Below, one piece after another: positions 1 through 8,448 of a DNA stretch of 49,278 nucleotides. Numbering within the stretch: position 1 is the stretch's first letter; the number at the start of each line of letters is the position of its first letter. The translations under genes were made by a program, and so were the position numbers. The DNA is from a bacterium (GTDB taxonomy: Bacteria; Patescibacteriota; Minisyncoccia; UBA6257; 2-01-FULL-56-20), in NCBI GenBank assembly GCA_027310625.1, contig DAIDAM010000008.1, positions 1 to 49,278 of the forward strand, in the 5' to 3' direction. The notes beneath the pieces are model-generated. The model saw nothing but the letters and a program-made list of their open reading frames with translations, had not been told where the DNA came from and did no database searches.

Positions 1-744
<744 letters not shown>

Positions 745-791
745 TTATAGCAGCTGGTCGGTAATTAAAACTAGCAGCTAAACCCAAACCA

Positions 792-1757
792 ATGTCCATT
801 TCACCCAAAGTTTCCATACTAATAACGGCTTACAACGCCGAAAAATTCATCAAAGAAGCGATTGATTCTGCGCTGCGTCAGGCATATTGGAATATCGAAG
901 TTGTCGTAATAAACGACGGCTCGACCGACGGAACGCATAAAATTGTAAAACCATATCTCAGCGACAAACGAATTGTTTATTTCGAGCAGCCGAACGGCGG
1001 AATTTCGAGAGCAAGAAACAAAGCGTTTGAACTCTCGCATGGGGACTACATAACTTTTCTTGATGCCGACGATAAGTACGCGCCGGAGAAAGTTGAGGAG
1101 GAAGTGAAATTTTTGGAAACGCACCCGGACTACGGAGTCGTTTATTGCCGTGTTTTGAGCTTTTACGATGACGCGCCGGAGAAGATATACGGTTACGCTC
1201 GTCCGATGCCGAGCGGGGACATTTTCCAGCAGTTACTAGAACATCAATTCATCAATCCCGGCTCGGTGATGATGCGACGCGAAATTTTTGCTTCCGAGAA
1301 CGGCTTTAATCCCGACTTCCGCGACGCCGAGGACTGGGATTTGTGGCGGCGTCTGGCGTACAAAGGCGTAAAGTTCGGCTATGTCAACAAGCCGTTCCAT
1401 TACAACCGCATGAGCAAAAAAAGCTTATCCGGCTTTCACAATCAAGTGAAAATGAAAAAAATGAATTTGCGGAGCTTTCGGGAGCTTTTCAGTAGAATGA
1501 CAGCGGAGGAAAAAGAAAAATACTGCGAACGTGAAATAATCCGCCTCTTGAAATTGAAGCTTGCCGTTGCCCATCTTTTGCTGGGCGAAAAAAATGAAGC
1601 GCTTGGTGTTTTCAAAGACGCTTTTTCCGGAAGCTGGCTTGCGATTTTTTATCCGCTCGTATTTTTAATTGTGAAAATTGTCCCGGGCACGATAATTTCG
1701 GCGGTCATAAAATTCTTTTGGAGCCGAAAGCACAAAATGTTATTCTATGAGGAATAA
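792..1757 (+). CDS. family 2 glycosyltransferase
   Basis: This 321-residue protein has the GT-A start VSILITAYNAEKFIKEAI, the nucleotide-binding NDGSTDGT and the metal-binding DADD motif near residue 92. A second conserved block, DAEDWDLWRRL, lies near residue 180, as is usual in GT2 enzymes that transfer a nucleotide-activated sugar to a lipid-linked or nascent glycan. A hydrophobic stretch near the C-terminus (WLAIFYPLVFLIVKIVPG) suggests membrane attachment. It is the first of three tightly packed genes: the epimerase starts 2 bases after its stop and the GT39-like gene follows that. The sugar specificity cannot be read from the sequence. Confidence 0.88.
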   Translation: MSISPKVSILITAYNAEKFIKEAIDSALRQAYWNIEVVVINDGSTDGTHKIVKPYLSDKRIVYFEQPNGGISRARNKAFELSHGDYITFLDADDKYAPEKVEEEVKFLETHPDYGVVYCRVLSFYDDAPEKIYGYARPMPSGDIFQQLLEHQFINPGSVMMRREIFASENGFNPDFRDAEDWDLWRRLAYKGVKFGYVNKPFHYNRMSKKSLSGFHNQVKMKKMNLRSFRELFSRMTAEEKEKYCEREIIRLLKLKLAVAHLLLGEKNEALGVFKDAFSGSWLAIFYPLVFLIVKIVPGTIISAVIKFFWSRKHKMLFYEE

Positions 1758-1759
1758 TT

Positions 1760-2848
1760 ATGCCTAGACACGAAAGAGAAAAAGTTTTGGTTACGGGAGG
1801 TGCGGGTTTTATCGGTTCGCACACCGCCGACGCGTTGGCGAAGAAAGGATATTCGATAGTCATTATAGATAATCTCGCGCCGCCGGTGCACAACGGCAGG
1901 TGGCCGAAATACGTCTTAAATAAAGGGTACAAACTTATCTGTGGGGACGTGCGCAAAAAAGCGGATTTGGCAAAAGCGCTCAAAGGAGTTCATTACGTCT
2001 ATCATCTCGCCGCCTACCAGGACCAGCGTCTCGATTTCAGCAAATTTTTTCACACCAACACCGTCAGCGCGGCGCTGATTTACGAACTGATTTTGGAAAA
2101 GAAACTGCCGGTCGAAAAAGTGATTCTCGCAAGCACGCAGTTTGCTTACGGCGACGGGATGTATCAGTGTGCACATAGAGACCAGAGATTAGAAACCAGA
2201 AACAAAGTTTTTTATCCCGAACTTCGCACTGAAAAACAATTTAAATCAAAAAGGTTTGACATCCTCTGCAAACACGGCAAACCCGCGAAATTCCATCCCT
2301 TCCGCGAAGACCAGCAATTGACGCCGACGAATTCCTATGGCCTTTCCAAAGAAGCCATCGAGCGTCTGGCGCTCCGGCTCGGAAAAACATACGGCGTGCC
2401 GACGACGCTTCTCCGCTATTCTATCGTCCAAGGACCAAGGCAGTCGCCGCGGAATCTTTATTCCGGCGCGCTCCGTATTTTTACGGTACAGGCGCTCGCC
2501 GGCAAGCCGATTACGGTTTACGAAGACGGCCAGCAGACACGCGACTTCATTAACATTGACGATGTTGTTGCCGCCAATCTTCTTTGTTTGAAAAACAGGA
2601 GGACCGATTTTAAGATTTTCAACGTCGGCGGCGGCAAGGCGTACAAAGTTATTGACTTCGCGAAGACGGTGAAAGAAATCACCGGCTCGAAATCGCCGAT
2701 TGTCATCGGCGGCTTTCGCAGAACCGATACGCGTCACGCCGTTTCCGATATTTCCAAACTGAAAAAACTCGGCTGGCGGCCGAAATTCGGACCGGAGAAA
2801 TCGGTTAAGGATTACGCCGAGTGGTACCGAAGGGAATACCGAAATTGA
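1760..2848 (+). CDS. NAD-dependent epimerase/dehydratase (extended SDR)
   Basis: This 362-residue extended short-chain dehydrogenase has the NAD-binding TGGAGFIGSH near the N-terminus and the catalytic Tyr-Lys pair as YGLSK near residue 195. Family members of this type act on nucleotide sugars (epimerisation or dehydration). The substrate is not predictable here. It has a cysteine/histidine region (MYQC...ILC) that probably binds metal or forms a lid. That region is interrupted by about nine residues (RDQRLETRN) encoded by a purine-rich repeat, absent from relatives as I know them. The ATG is 2 bases after the preceding stop, and the next gene begins one base after this stop, so the three are very probably one operon. 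Confidence 0.85.
   Translation: MPRHEREKVLVTGGAGFIGSHTADALAKKGYSIVIIDNLAPPVHNGRWPKYVLNKGYKLICGDVRKKADLAKALKGVHYVYHLAAYQDQRLDFSKFFHTNTVSAALIYELILEKKLPVEKVILASTQFAYGDGMYQCAHRDQRLETRNKVFYPELRTEKQFKSKRFDILCKHGKPAKFHPFREDQQLTPTNSYGLSKEAIERLALRLGKTYGVPTTLLRYSIVQGPRQSPRNLYSGALRIFTVQALAGKPITVYEDGQQTRDFINIDDVVAANLLCLKNRRTDFKIFNVGGGKAYKVIDFAKTVKEITGSKSPIVIGGFRRTDTRHAVSDISKLKKLGWRPKFGPEKSVKDYAEWYRREYRN
2178..2204 (+). repeat. 27-base in-frame repeat-like insertion in epimerase
   Basis: The string AGAGACCAGAGATTAGAAAC and what follows resembles dispersed AGACATCAGAAATC-type repeats such as the one at 141-170. Its length is a multiple of three. It interrupts the segment where relatives run directly from MYxC to FYPELR, so the protein gains about nine residues without a frameshift. 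Boundaries are approximate. Confidence 0.5.
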
Positions 2849-2849
2849 C

Positions 2850-4445
2850 ATGCCTTTCCGGAAAATCGCCGTTTTTCTCGAAGAGAAAAGAACGCGCTTA
2901 ATTATACTCTTCGCACTGGTCGCGCTTTATGCGATTTTACTCGCTCAAAACATCGCTTCACCGCTCTGGGGAATTCTCGACGACGAACCGGCTTTATTCG
3001 GCATCGCCGCCAAAAATTGGATAAACCATTCTCCGCTAACGTTTAACTTCGGGATGTGGCTTCCCAAATGGGTATGGGGCGGGAATGGATATTTTCTCCA
3101 TCACCCGCAATTCATCGCTTTCCCGCTTTACTTTTCATATTTGTTTTTCGGCGTCGGCGAGTGGCAGACACGGCTTCCGGCGATAGTATTTTCACTTCTT
3201 TCACTCGTCGCGTTTTGGTTTTTGATTGAACTTGCGTTCCGCAATCACTTTTTGACGCTGGTGGCGTCCTTCTTTTTCGTGCTTTTTCCCACCTCTGTTT
3301 TTTTCGGCAGAATGACTTCTTTCCATGTGTTCGCAAGCTTCTTTACCATTCTTTCTTTTCTTCTTCTGCTTCTCATCGAAGCTAAAAAGGAGCGAAAATA
3401 TGTTTGGTTTTTTCTCCTCAGCGTTGTTGTCGGCGGGTTTTCGGATTGGACATATTTTCTCGGCGCATTCGCGGCCTGGCTTTACATAATTTTGAAGAAG
3501 GATATCGCCTATCGCCGCACATTGTTCTGGTTGGTGCCGCTGGCGGTGGTGGTATCGGCTGCAATAACGGCGTTTCAGATGCTTCTGCTGGGGGGAACCG
3601 CTGCACTTTTAGAGGTGGTAGGTGTGTTTGCCAACCGCACGACGCAATATCAAGCTTCGCTTATCAAACTGATTTTATTTAGGGGAGAAAATGAAATCAG
3701 GATGTTCACCGGCATCGGCCTTGTCCTTGCTTTGGCCGGCGCCGCGTTTTTGTTCAGAAAAAAGGAACATCGGCTTGTCGCCGGCGTACTTCTTTTTCCG
3801 GGCGCCGTTTACCTTCTGCTGATCGGCGGCTGGTCCCTGGCGCAAAACCATCCTTTTTGGACCTTTAATCTGATACCCTTTATTGCCCTGGCTGCCGCCT
3901 ACGCGCTTCAAAGAGTGAAAAACGTTGCATTTATTGCATTAATTGCGGTGTTCGTTTTTGAAAGCGCCTGGCTCACTTACGGACTGTTTAACACCAGGTC
4001 TTTTGAAAAAGACGATTATGCGCTTTTCAAAAAAATCGACCGCGAAGTTCCTGTGCAGGAGATTATTTGCTCTGGCAAAGTAAATCCCACTTACGCGCAA
4101 TCGTTCATTTTTAATCACGAGATGGAATATGGTTTATGTGCCAATTCTCGTTATGCGGTGATGAGAAGATGGGAACCGGCAATCGAGTACGCCAAGCAGG
4201 TATCGTACGGATTAGACAAACCATTTGTTTCCAACGCAAGGAAAAGTTCTCCGGAAGTTGCTCTTGCCATAGAAATGATAAAATTATTCCCGGCACTGAA
4301 AGCGCGCGTAACGCAACTTATAGGAGATAGCGGCGCCGATTACCGCGAGAAAATTGCCATGTCCGCCGAGGAAGAATATCTTAGGCAGCAGCGCGGCTTC
4401 AGAGAAATCGAGTGCTCAACCAACTTTTGTTTTTATCGACGATGA
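2850..4445 (+). CDS. GT39-like (ArnT/PMT-type) membrane glycosyltransferase
   Basis: This 531-residue polytopic membrane protein has an N-terminal transmembrane helix followed by an acidic periplasmic motif (GILDDEPALFGIAAKNW, about residues 38-54). That arrangement is typical of GT-C enzymes that use polyprenyl-phosphate sugars. About ten hydrophobic segments follow, then a C-terminal soluble tail of about 130 residues that contains several cysteines. The likely role is transfer of a lipid-linked sugar to a glycan or protein on the outer face of the membrane. The ATG begins one base after the epimerase stop, so it is translationally linked. The protein ends cleanly at 4445, just where a truncated methyltransferase frame begins. 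Confidence 0.8.
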   Translation: MPFRKIAVFLEEKRTRLIILFALVALYAILLAQNIASPLWGILDDEPALFGIAAKNWINHSPLTFNFGMWLPKWVWGGNGYFLHHPQFIAFPLYFSYLFFGVGEWQTRLPAIVFSLLSLVAFWFLIELAFRNHFLTLVASFFFVLFPTSVFFGRMTSFHVFASFFTILSFLLLLLIEAKKERKYVWFFLLSVVVGGFSDWTYFLGAFAAWLYIILKKDIAYRRTLFWLVPLAVVVSAAITAFQMLLLGGTAALLEVVGVFANRTTQYQASLIKLILFRGENEIRMFTGIGLVLALAGAAFLFRKKEHRLVAGVLLFPGAVYLLLIGGWSLAQNHPFWTFNLIPFIALAAAYALQRVKNVAFIALIAVFVFESAWLTYGLFNTRSFEKDDYALFKKIDREVPVQEIICSGKVNPTYAQSFIFNHEMEYGLCANSRYAVMRRWEPAIEYAKQVSYGLDKPFVSNARKSSPEVALAIEMIKLFPALKARVTQLIGDSGADYREKIAMSAEEEYLRQQRGFREIECSTNFCFYRR

Positions 4446-4746
4446 GAAAAGATTTCTTTTGGGGAAGGTTAACCTTTTTATCAACAAATGCAGGGGCGAA
4501 ACTTTTTGCAAGAAGGTTATCTCGCTTGACGAGGTCGAAAGCGCTGATTTTTTGAAAATGGACATCGAAGGAGGAAAGTTCGAAATTTTCAGGAACACGA
4601 AAAATTTCCGCAAGTTAAAAAATATGACGATCGAATTCCACGACTTGCCGAAACCATTGGAAGAGAAATTGAAATCACAGGGGTTCGAAGTGATTACGGA
4701 ATACACTTCGGAAAACGCAAGTTATCTTTATGTGGTGTTGGGGTAG
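4432..4746 (+). pseudogene. FkbM-family methyltransferase, C-terminal fragment
   Basis: This frame encodes ISLDEVESADFLKMDIEGG, the SAM-dependent FkbM signature in which an acidic DxEG motif follows a LDE(V/L) block, and then the usual MTIEFHDLP and C-terminal strands. The N-terminal half with the glycine-rich SAM loop is missing. The similarity begins inside the last codons of the GT39-like gene, in a different frame. There is an ATG at 4354, but the residues between it and 4432 are just the shadow of the upstream gene. It is best read as a gene remnant in a sugar-modifying locus. An assembly break is the alternative. Confidence 0.65.
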
Positions 4747-5985
4747 TCAAACAAAAATTCCTATTCCCACCAGGAGCCACATCAAGCGGAACAAGGACAT
4801 ATTGTCGAACATCGAGGCGACAACGAGCCCGGCAAGCGAGGAGAGGACGTAAGCCAGCCATAGTTTCATTTCGTAATCTGCTACGCGGATTTTTTCGAAC
4901 AAATTCGAAAAAGCGACAGCAAAAGCATAAATAAATCCTGCCAAGCCGATCGGCCCGGCGAGCACCAGAAATTCAAGAATGGTGTTGTGCGGTCCCTGCG
5001 GGCCGGACCCTGTATTTACGGGTTTGTAGTTTACGCCCGAGCCAGACCGCGATTCCAAGAGTTTTTTTGAGTATATACCCCATAGGTCAAAACGATGCTG
5101 GTCGCCCAAAAGGCCCTGCTGAGCAGCCGCCGATGCTCGAGTGTTTTCTGTTTGCGAAAACATACCGGCAAAGCTGGGGCTAATTCTCGAAAGAATTAAA
5201 GTTTTGGTCTCCGATGTGAGAATTAAAAAGGCAGCGGCAAAAATCAGGATGAGCGATAAAAACGCGAACGCGATTTTTTTGATATTTTTTTCTGCCCAGA
5301 AGAAAATAAACATTGAAAATGACAGCGCCAAGCCCAGCCAGGAAGCTCGCGATTGAGCCCAGAGCATAATCGCCGAAAGCCCGATGCCTGTTGCAAAGAA
5401 GACAAGAAAACTTTTTTTGAAAGGGTTAGTTCTTTCTAGAGCAAAAACAGAAATGCAAGTTAAACTCACTATAAGGTAATAACCGACGTTTGATGGCCAA
5501 TTCTCGAAAAGCTGGAAACGATACATCGCAATTCCCAATTTTGTGTTTTGCAGGAAGAGCATCGGCAGGTAAACGAGCGTTGAAAGCTGTGCCAACGCCG
5601 CTTTTTTATAAAAGTTTTCGTCGAAACTTTGGAAAAAAGAAACGAGAAACAGAATCGCGAAGACCTCGGCAAATCTGCCGATGTTCAACAACCCTTCTTT
5701 TGTGAAAACAAGTCCTTCGGAGAAATAGCCGTTCAGCGAAGCGACGACAATGCCGAGAACAATTAACGACAAAGCGATTAAAATATTTTTTCGAGCAAGA
5801 AACTTTTCATACCCCGTTCTAAAGCGGACAATTACGAAAAAAGCTATTAAAGCTGAAACAAAAAAAAGAATGTCGCTTGCGCGCTTTATGAAAAAAGGAT
5901 AGGAATTATTTCTGACGATTAAGAGCGCCACGCCGGCGAGAAAAAAATATTTTCCCACAGAGATTATTTTTTCTTTGAAGAGCAT
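4747..5985 (-). CDS. O-antigen ligase/polymerase family membrane protein (Wzy_C type)
   Basis: This 412-residue protein has about eleven or twelve transmembrane segments. It carries the conserved SRASWLGL block near residue 215 and, in the large outer loop, GSGPQGPHNTILEFLVLAGP. The PHN motif followed by a helix and a glycine is the hallmark of WaaL/Wzy_C ligases and polymerases, which use undecaprenyl-linked glycans. It probably ligates or polymerises the product of this region. It is convergent with the methyltransferase fragment, whose stop is immediately adjacent, and divergent from the heptose kinase. The start ATG is at 5985 and upstream DNA is AT-rich. Confidence 0.82.
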   Translation of the reverse strand: MLFKEKIISVGKYFFLAGVALLIVRNNSYPFFIKRASDILFFVSALIAFFVIVRFRTGYEKFLARKNILIALSLIVLGIVVASLNGYFSEGLVFTKEGLLNIGRFAEVFAILFLVSFFQSFDENFYKKAALAQLSTLVYLPMLFLQNTKLGIAMYRFQLFENWPSNVGYYLIVSLTCISVFALERTNPFKKSFLVFFATGIGLSAIMLWAQSRASWLGLALSFSMFIFFWAEKNIKKIAFAFLSLILIFAAAFLILTSETKTLILSRISPSFAGMFSQTENTRASAAAQQGLLGDQHRFDLWGIYSKKLLESRSGSGVNYKPVNTGSGPQGPHNTILEFLVLAGPIGLAGFIYAFAVAFSNLFEKIRVADYEMKLWLAYVLSSLAGLVVASMFDNMSLFRLMWLLVGIGIFV

Positions 5986-6025
5986 TTAGACGATTATAAC
6001 CCAATTTCATCAGCGAAAAACAATT

Positions 6026-6054
6026 TTGACACCTCGGCGAAATTGTTTTAGCAT
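6026..6054 (+). promoter_or_regulatory. sigma70-type promoter of heptose operon
   Basis: TTGACA (6026-6031), 17 bases, then TAGCAT (6049-6054). Transcription should begin near 6061, only about six bases before the kinase ATG at 6068, so the leader is almost absent. Confidence 0.6.
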
Positions 6055-6067
6055 TTTGTTTATCCAG

Positions 6068-7078
6068 ATGATTGTAGTCAGGGCACCACTTCGCATAAGC
6101 TTCGTCGGGGGAGGAACGGACATCGGCGATTTTTACAGAAGGCATCCCGGGAGAGTAATTTCCACCGCGATCGACAAATACGTCTACGTTGTTATTAATC
6201 GCACCCCGCTGATTCCGAAGGTCTCGGCGCGCTATTCCGTTTCCGAAACCGTCAATAAGCCGGACGAACTTCAACACACGCGCATCAAGGCGGCGCTTTT
6301 GGATTTGGGCATAGGAAGGGGAATTGAAATCGGTTCGTTTGCGAGTTTGCCCGCGAAAACCGGACTCGGCTCGTCTTCAAGCTTTTCGGTGGCGCTGATG
6401 AAAGGGCTCCACGCCTTCAACGGCAGAAAACTGGACAAAGGCGAGGCGGCGGAAGAAGCGTCGCGGCTTGAAATAGAACTTCTCGGCGAGCCGATAGGCA
6501 AGCAGGACCAGTACGCCTCGGCTTTTGGCGGCTTCAACGTCATTCAGTTCAATCCCAATGAAAGCGTTGACGTTAATCCTGTCCTTTTGGATTACAAAAA
6601 GCGGCTCGGACTTGAAAACAGCATTCTTCTTTTCTTCACCGGCATCACGCGCGCGGCGTCAAGCGTTCTTACGGAGCAGAAATCAAATATAGACAAAAAA
6701 ATGGACACATTGAAGCAAATGGCGGAATCCGTTCATGAATTCGAGAAAAAACTTCTTGCGGGCGACTTCAAGGGACTCGGTGAAATGCTTCATCAGGCGT
6801 GGCTTCGGAAGAAAAGTTTGGCTTCCAACGTTTCCAATTCCGCGATAGACGATTTCTACGGCGCTGGGATGGATTCCGGAGCGTGGGGAGGCAAAATTTT
6901 GGGCGCGGGCGGAGGCGGTTGCGTTATGCTTCTTGTTCCCGAAGAAAAAAAACCCGCGGTCAGGGAAGCGATGAAAAAGGTCGCCATATCCCGCAATTTA
7001 GAGGAATTTCGCGAAATTCCGGTAAAATTTGTCCAGTCCGGCGCCGAAATTGTTTTTAACGGCGACGAAAATAGATAA
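6068..7078 (+). CDS. hddA: GHMP kinase, D-glycero-D-manno-heptose 7-phosphate kinase-like (HddA)
   Basis: This 336-residue GHMP kinase starts MIVVRAPLRISFVGGGTD, the standard HddA opening, so I use the ATG at 6068 rather than the upstream in-frame TTG that lies inside the promoter. The ATP-binding motif is LPAKTGLGSSSSFSVAL near residue 93. Further conserved blocks are LGEPIGKQDQYASAFGG and the C-terminal GAKILGAGGGG-like segment (GGKILGAGGGGCVML). HddA phosphorylates D-glycero-D-manno-heptose 7-phosphate at C1. It heads the block kinase, isomerase, phosphatase, guanylyltransferase, the complete set for GDP-heptose. No anomalies were seen in the active-site residues I could check. Confidence 0.88.
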   Translation: MIVVRAPLRISFVGGGTDIGDFYRRHPGRVISTAIDKYVYVVINRTPLIPKVSARYSVSETVNKPDELQHTRIKAALLDLGIGRGIEIGSFASLPAKTGLGSSSSFSVALMKGLHAFNGRKLDKGEAAEEASRLEIELLGEPIGKQDQYASAFGGFNVIQFNPNESVDVNPVLLDYKKRLGLENSILLFFTGITRAASSVLTEQKSNIDKKMDTLKQMAESVHEFEKKLLAGDFKGLGEMLHQAWLRKKSLASNVSNSAIDDFYGAGMDSGAWGGKILGAGGGGCVMLLVPEEKKPAVREAMKKVAISRNLEEFREIPVKFVQSGAEIVFNGDENR

Positions 7079-7097
7079 ACGCGCAAAAGTCGCAATG

Positions 7098-7160
7098 AGT
7101 ATCAATAAGTATCGCGAAGCAAATATCCATAAATATTAAACTTTGATATTCATTGATACT
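7098..7160 (+). repeat. inverted AGTATCAAT repeat with TATCG...AAATATC module
   Basis: AGTATCAAT (7098-7106) and ATTGATACT (7152-7160) form an inverted pair. Between them lies GTATCGCGAAGCAAATATC (7109-7127), a short member of the TATCG-hairpin-CAA(A/G)TATC module also seen at 29613-29734 and 49221-49278. Confidence 0.55.
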
Positions 7161-7187
7161 TGTAGATACTATTGAGTTGATAATCAC

Positions 7188-7790
7188 ATGAGAGATTTTA
7201 TTGTCGAGTTTTCCAAAAAATTCACAACGGCGATAGAGGAGTTGCCGCGCGAGGAAATCGCCAAGGCGCTTAACGTTCTTCAAGGCGCCTATGAGAACGA
7301 CGGCCGCGTTTATGTTTTCGGCAACGGCGGCTCGTGGGGCATTGCCGGGCATTGGGTGACGGATTTCAATAAAACGATTTTCAGCAATCATCTTGAAAAG
7401 CACAAACATCGTTTCGTCGTCAGCCGCATTCCGGCGAGCGAAGAGGAACTGACGGCGTGGGCGAACGACGTCGGCTACGACATGGTTTTCGCCGGCCCGC
7501 TCGACAACGTTCTTGAGGATGGCGACGTGGTTATCGCCATTTCGAGTTCCGGCAATTCGACGAACATCATCAAAGCTGTGGAAGTGGCGAAAAAGCACAA
7601 AGTTCCGGTTATCGGTTTGTCGGGCTTCGACGCTTCCAACAAACTGAACCAGCTCGCCGACATAAAAATCCACGTGCCGACGCCGAAAGGCGAGTACGAA
7701 GTCGTGGAAAGCACGCACGACACCGTGATGCATTTGATGACGAAATATTTCAAGAGTTATTTTGACCATCTTGCGGAAACCGACAAATAA
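7188..7790 (+). CDS. gmhA: sedoheptulose-7-phosphate isomerase
   Basis: This 200-residue single SIS-domain protein is the usual GmhA length. GNGGSWGIAGHWVTDF near residue 45 and ISSSGNSTNI near residue 119 form the sugar-phosphate site, and ESTHDTVMHLM near residue 177 carries the acid/base Glu and His of GmhA. It converts sedoheptulose 7-phosphate to D-glycero-D-manno-heptose 7-phosphate, the first step of ADP- or GDP-heptose synthesis, in the cytoplasm. It sits between the kinase and phosphatase of the same pathway. The 109-base gap upstream contains an inverted repeat and a possible promoter (TTGATA at about 7144, TACTAT at about 7167). Confidence 0.93.
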   Translation: MRDFIVEFSKKFTTAIEELPREEIAKALNVLQGAYENDGRVYVFGNGGSWGIAGHWVTDFNKTIFSNHLEKHKHRFVVSRIPASEEELTAWANDVGYDMVFAGPLDNVLEDGDVVIAISSSGNSTNIIKAVEVAKKHKVPVIGLSGFDASNKLNQLADIKIHVPTPKGEYEVVESTHDTVMHLMTKYFKSYFDHLAETDK

Positions 7791-7792
7791 CC

Positions 7793-7815
7793 GATGACTG
7801 ATAACTAATGACTGA
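7793..7815 (+). repeat. GACTGATAACTAATGACTGATGA-type intergenic repeat
   Basis: A short run of ACTGATAACT/AATGACTGATGA units fills the gap between gmhA and gmhB and supplies the gmhB start codon itself. Similar strings lie at 29301-29370 and 48838-48870, always just upstream of a start or after a stop. Confidence 0.5.
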
Positions 7816-8375
7816 TGACGAAAGCCGTTTTTCTTGACCGCGACGGAGTTATCAACCGCGAAGTTGATGTTTTGCGAAGCGTCAAGCAACTCCGCATTTT
7901 GCCGAAAGCGGCGGAAGCGATAAGGAAAATAAATAGAATCGGCTTTCTTGCGATTGTGATTACCAACCAGCCGGTCGTCGCCCGCGGCTGGCTGACGGAA
8001 AAAGAAGTTGACAGGATTCATGCCGTTTTAATTAAGCGGCTCGGCGCAAAAGGAGCGAAACTGGACGCGATTTATTACTGCCCGCATCATCCGAACGCAA
8101 ATCTGAAGAAATACCGCATGAAATGTTCCTGCCGCAAGCCCAACATTGGATTGATAAAAAAAGCGGCGAAAAATTTTGGGATAAACCTCAAAAAAAGTTT
8201 CATGGTCGGCGACAGCACACGCGACATTCTCGCCGGCAAGCGCGCCGGAATGAAAACAATTCTTGTAAAAACGGGGTATGCTGGAAAGGATAGAAAGTAT
8301 GATGTAAAACCTGATTTCACGGCCACGGATCTCAATAAAGCCGTCGGTATAATTAAAAAACACGTAAAGCAGTAA
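7815..8375 (+). CDS. gmhB: D-glycero-D-manno-heptose 1,7-bisphosphate 7-phosphatase
   Basis: This 186-residue HAD-superfamily protein has the motif I FLDRDGVIN at residue 6, motif II ITNQP near residue 54, the GmhB/HisB zinc loop (YCPHHP...CSCRKP, about residues 92-117), and motif III/IV VGDSTRDILAGKRAGM near residue 133. The zinc loop and length mark the histidinol-phosphatase/GmhB branch. It removes the C7 phosphate of heptose 1,7-bisphosphate after the kinase step. The start codon is in an intergenic repeat and has no clear ribosome site. It is followed by a double-hairpin repeat before the guanylyltransferase gene. Confidence 0.9.
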   Translation: MTKAVFLDRDGVINREVDVLRSVKQLRILPKAAEAIRKINRIGFLAIVITNQPVVARGWLTEKEVDRIHAVLIKRLGAKGAKLDAIYYCPHHPNANLKKYRMKCSCRKPNIGLIKKAAKNFGINLKKSFMVGDSTRDILAGKRAGMKTILVKTGYAGKDRKYDVKPDFTATDLNKAVGIIKKHVKQ

Positions 8376-8385
8376 AAAAACTAAC

Positions 8386-8431
8386 CGTTGTGCTATAGCA
8401 CAACGCTGTGATATGTCATAACATAGTGGCA
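8386..8431 (+). repeat. double-hairpin palindromic repeat, copy 1
   Basis: CGTTGTGCTATAGCACAACG (8386-8405) is a perfect 20-base palindrome. It is followed by a second imperfect hairpin (CTGTGATATGTCATAACATAG) and the tail ATAGTGGCAGA. The same two-hairpin plan with the same tail occurs at 25925-25968 and 35490-35531. Confidence 0.7.
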
Positions 8432-8448
8432 GAAAAATTTCGTAATTT

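Noticed and set aside
7056-8021. 321-residue reverse frame over gmhA and gmhB
   Set aside because: Both forward genes are unmistakable; the reverse frame is a shadow.
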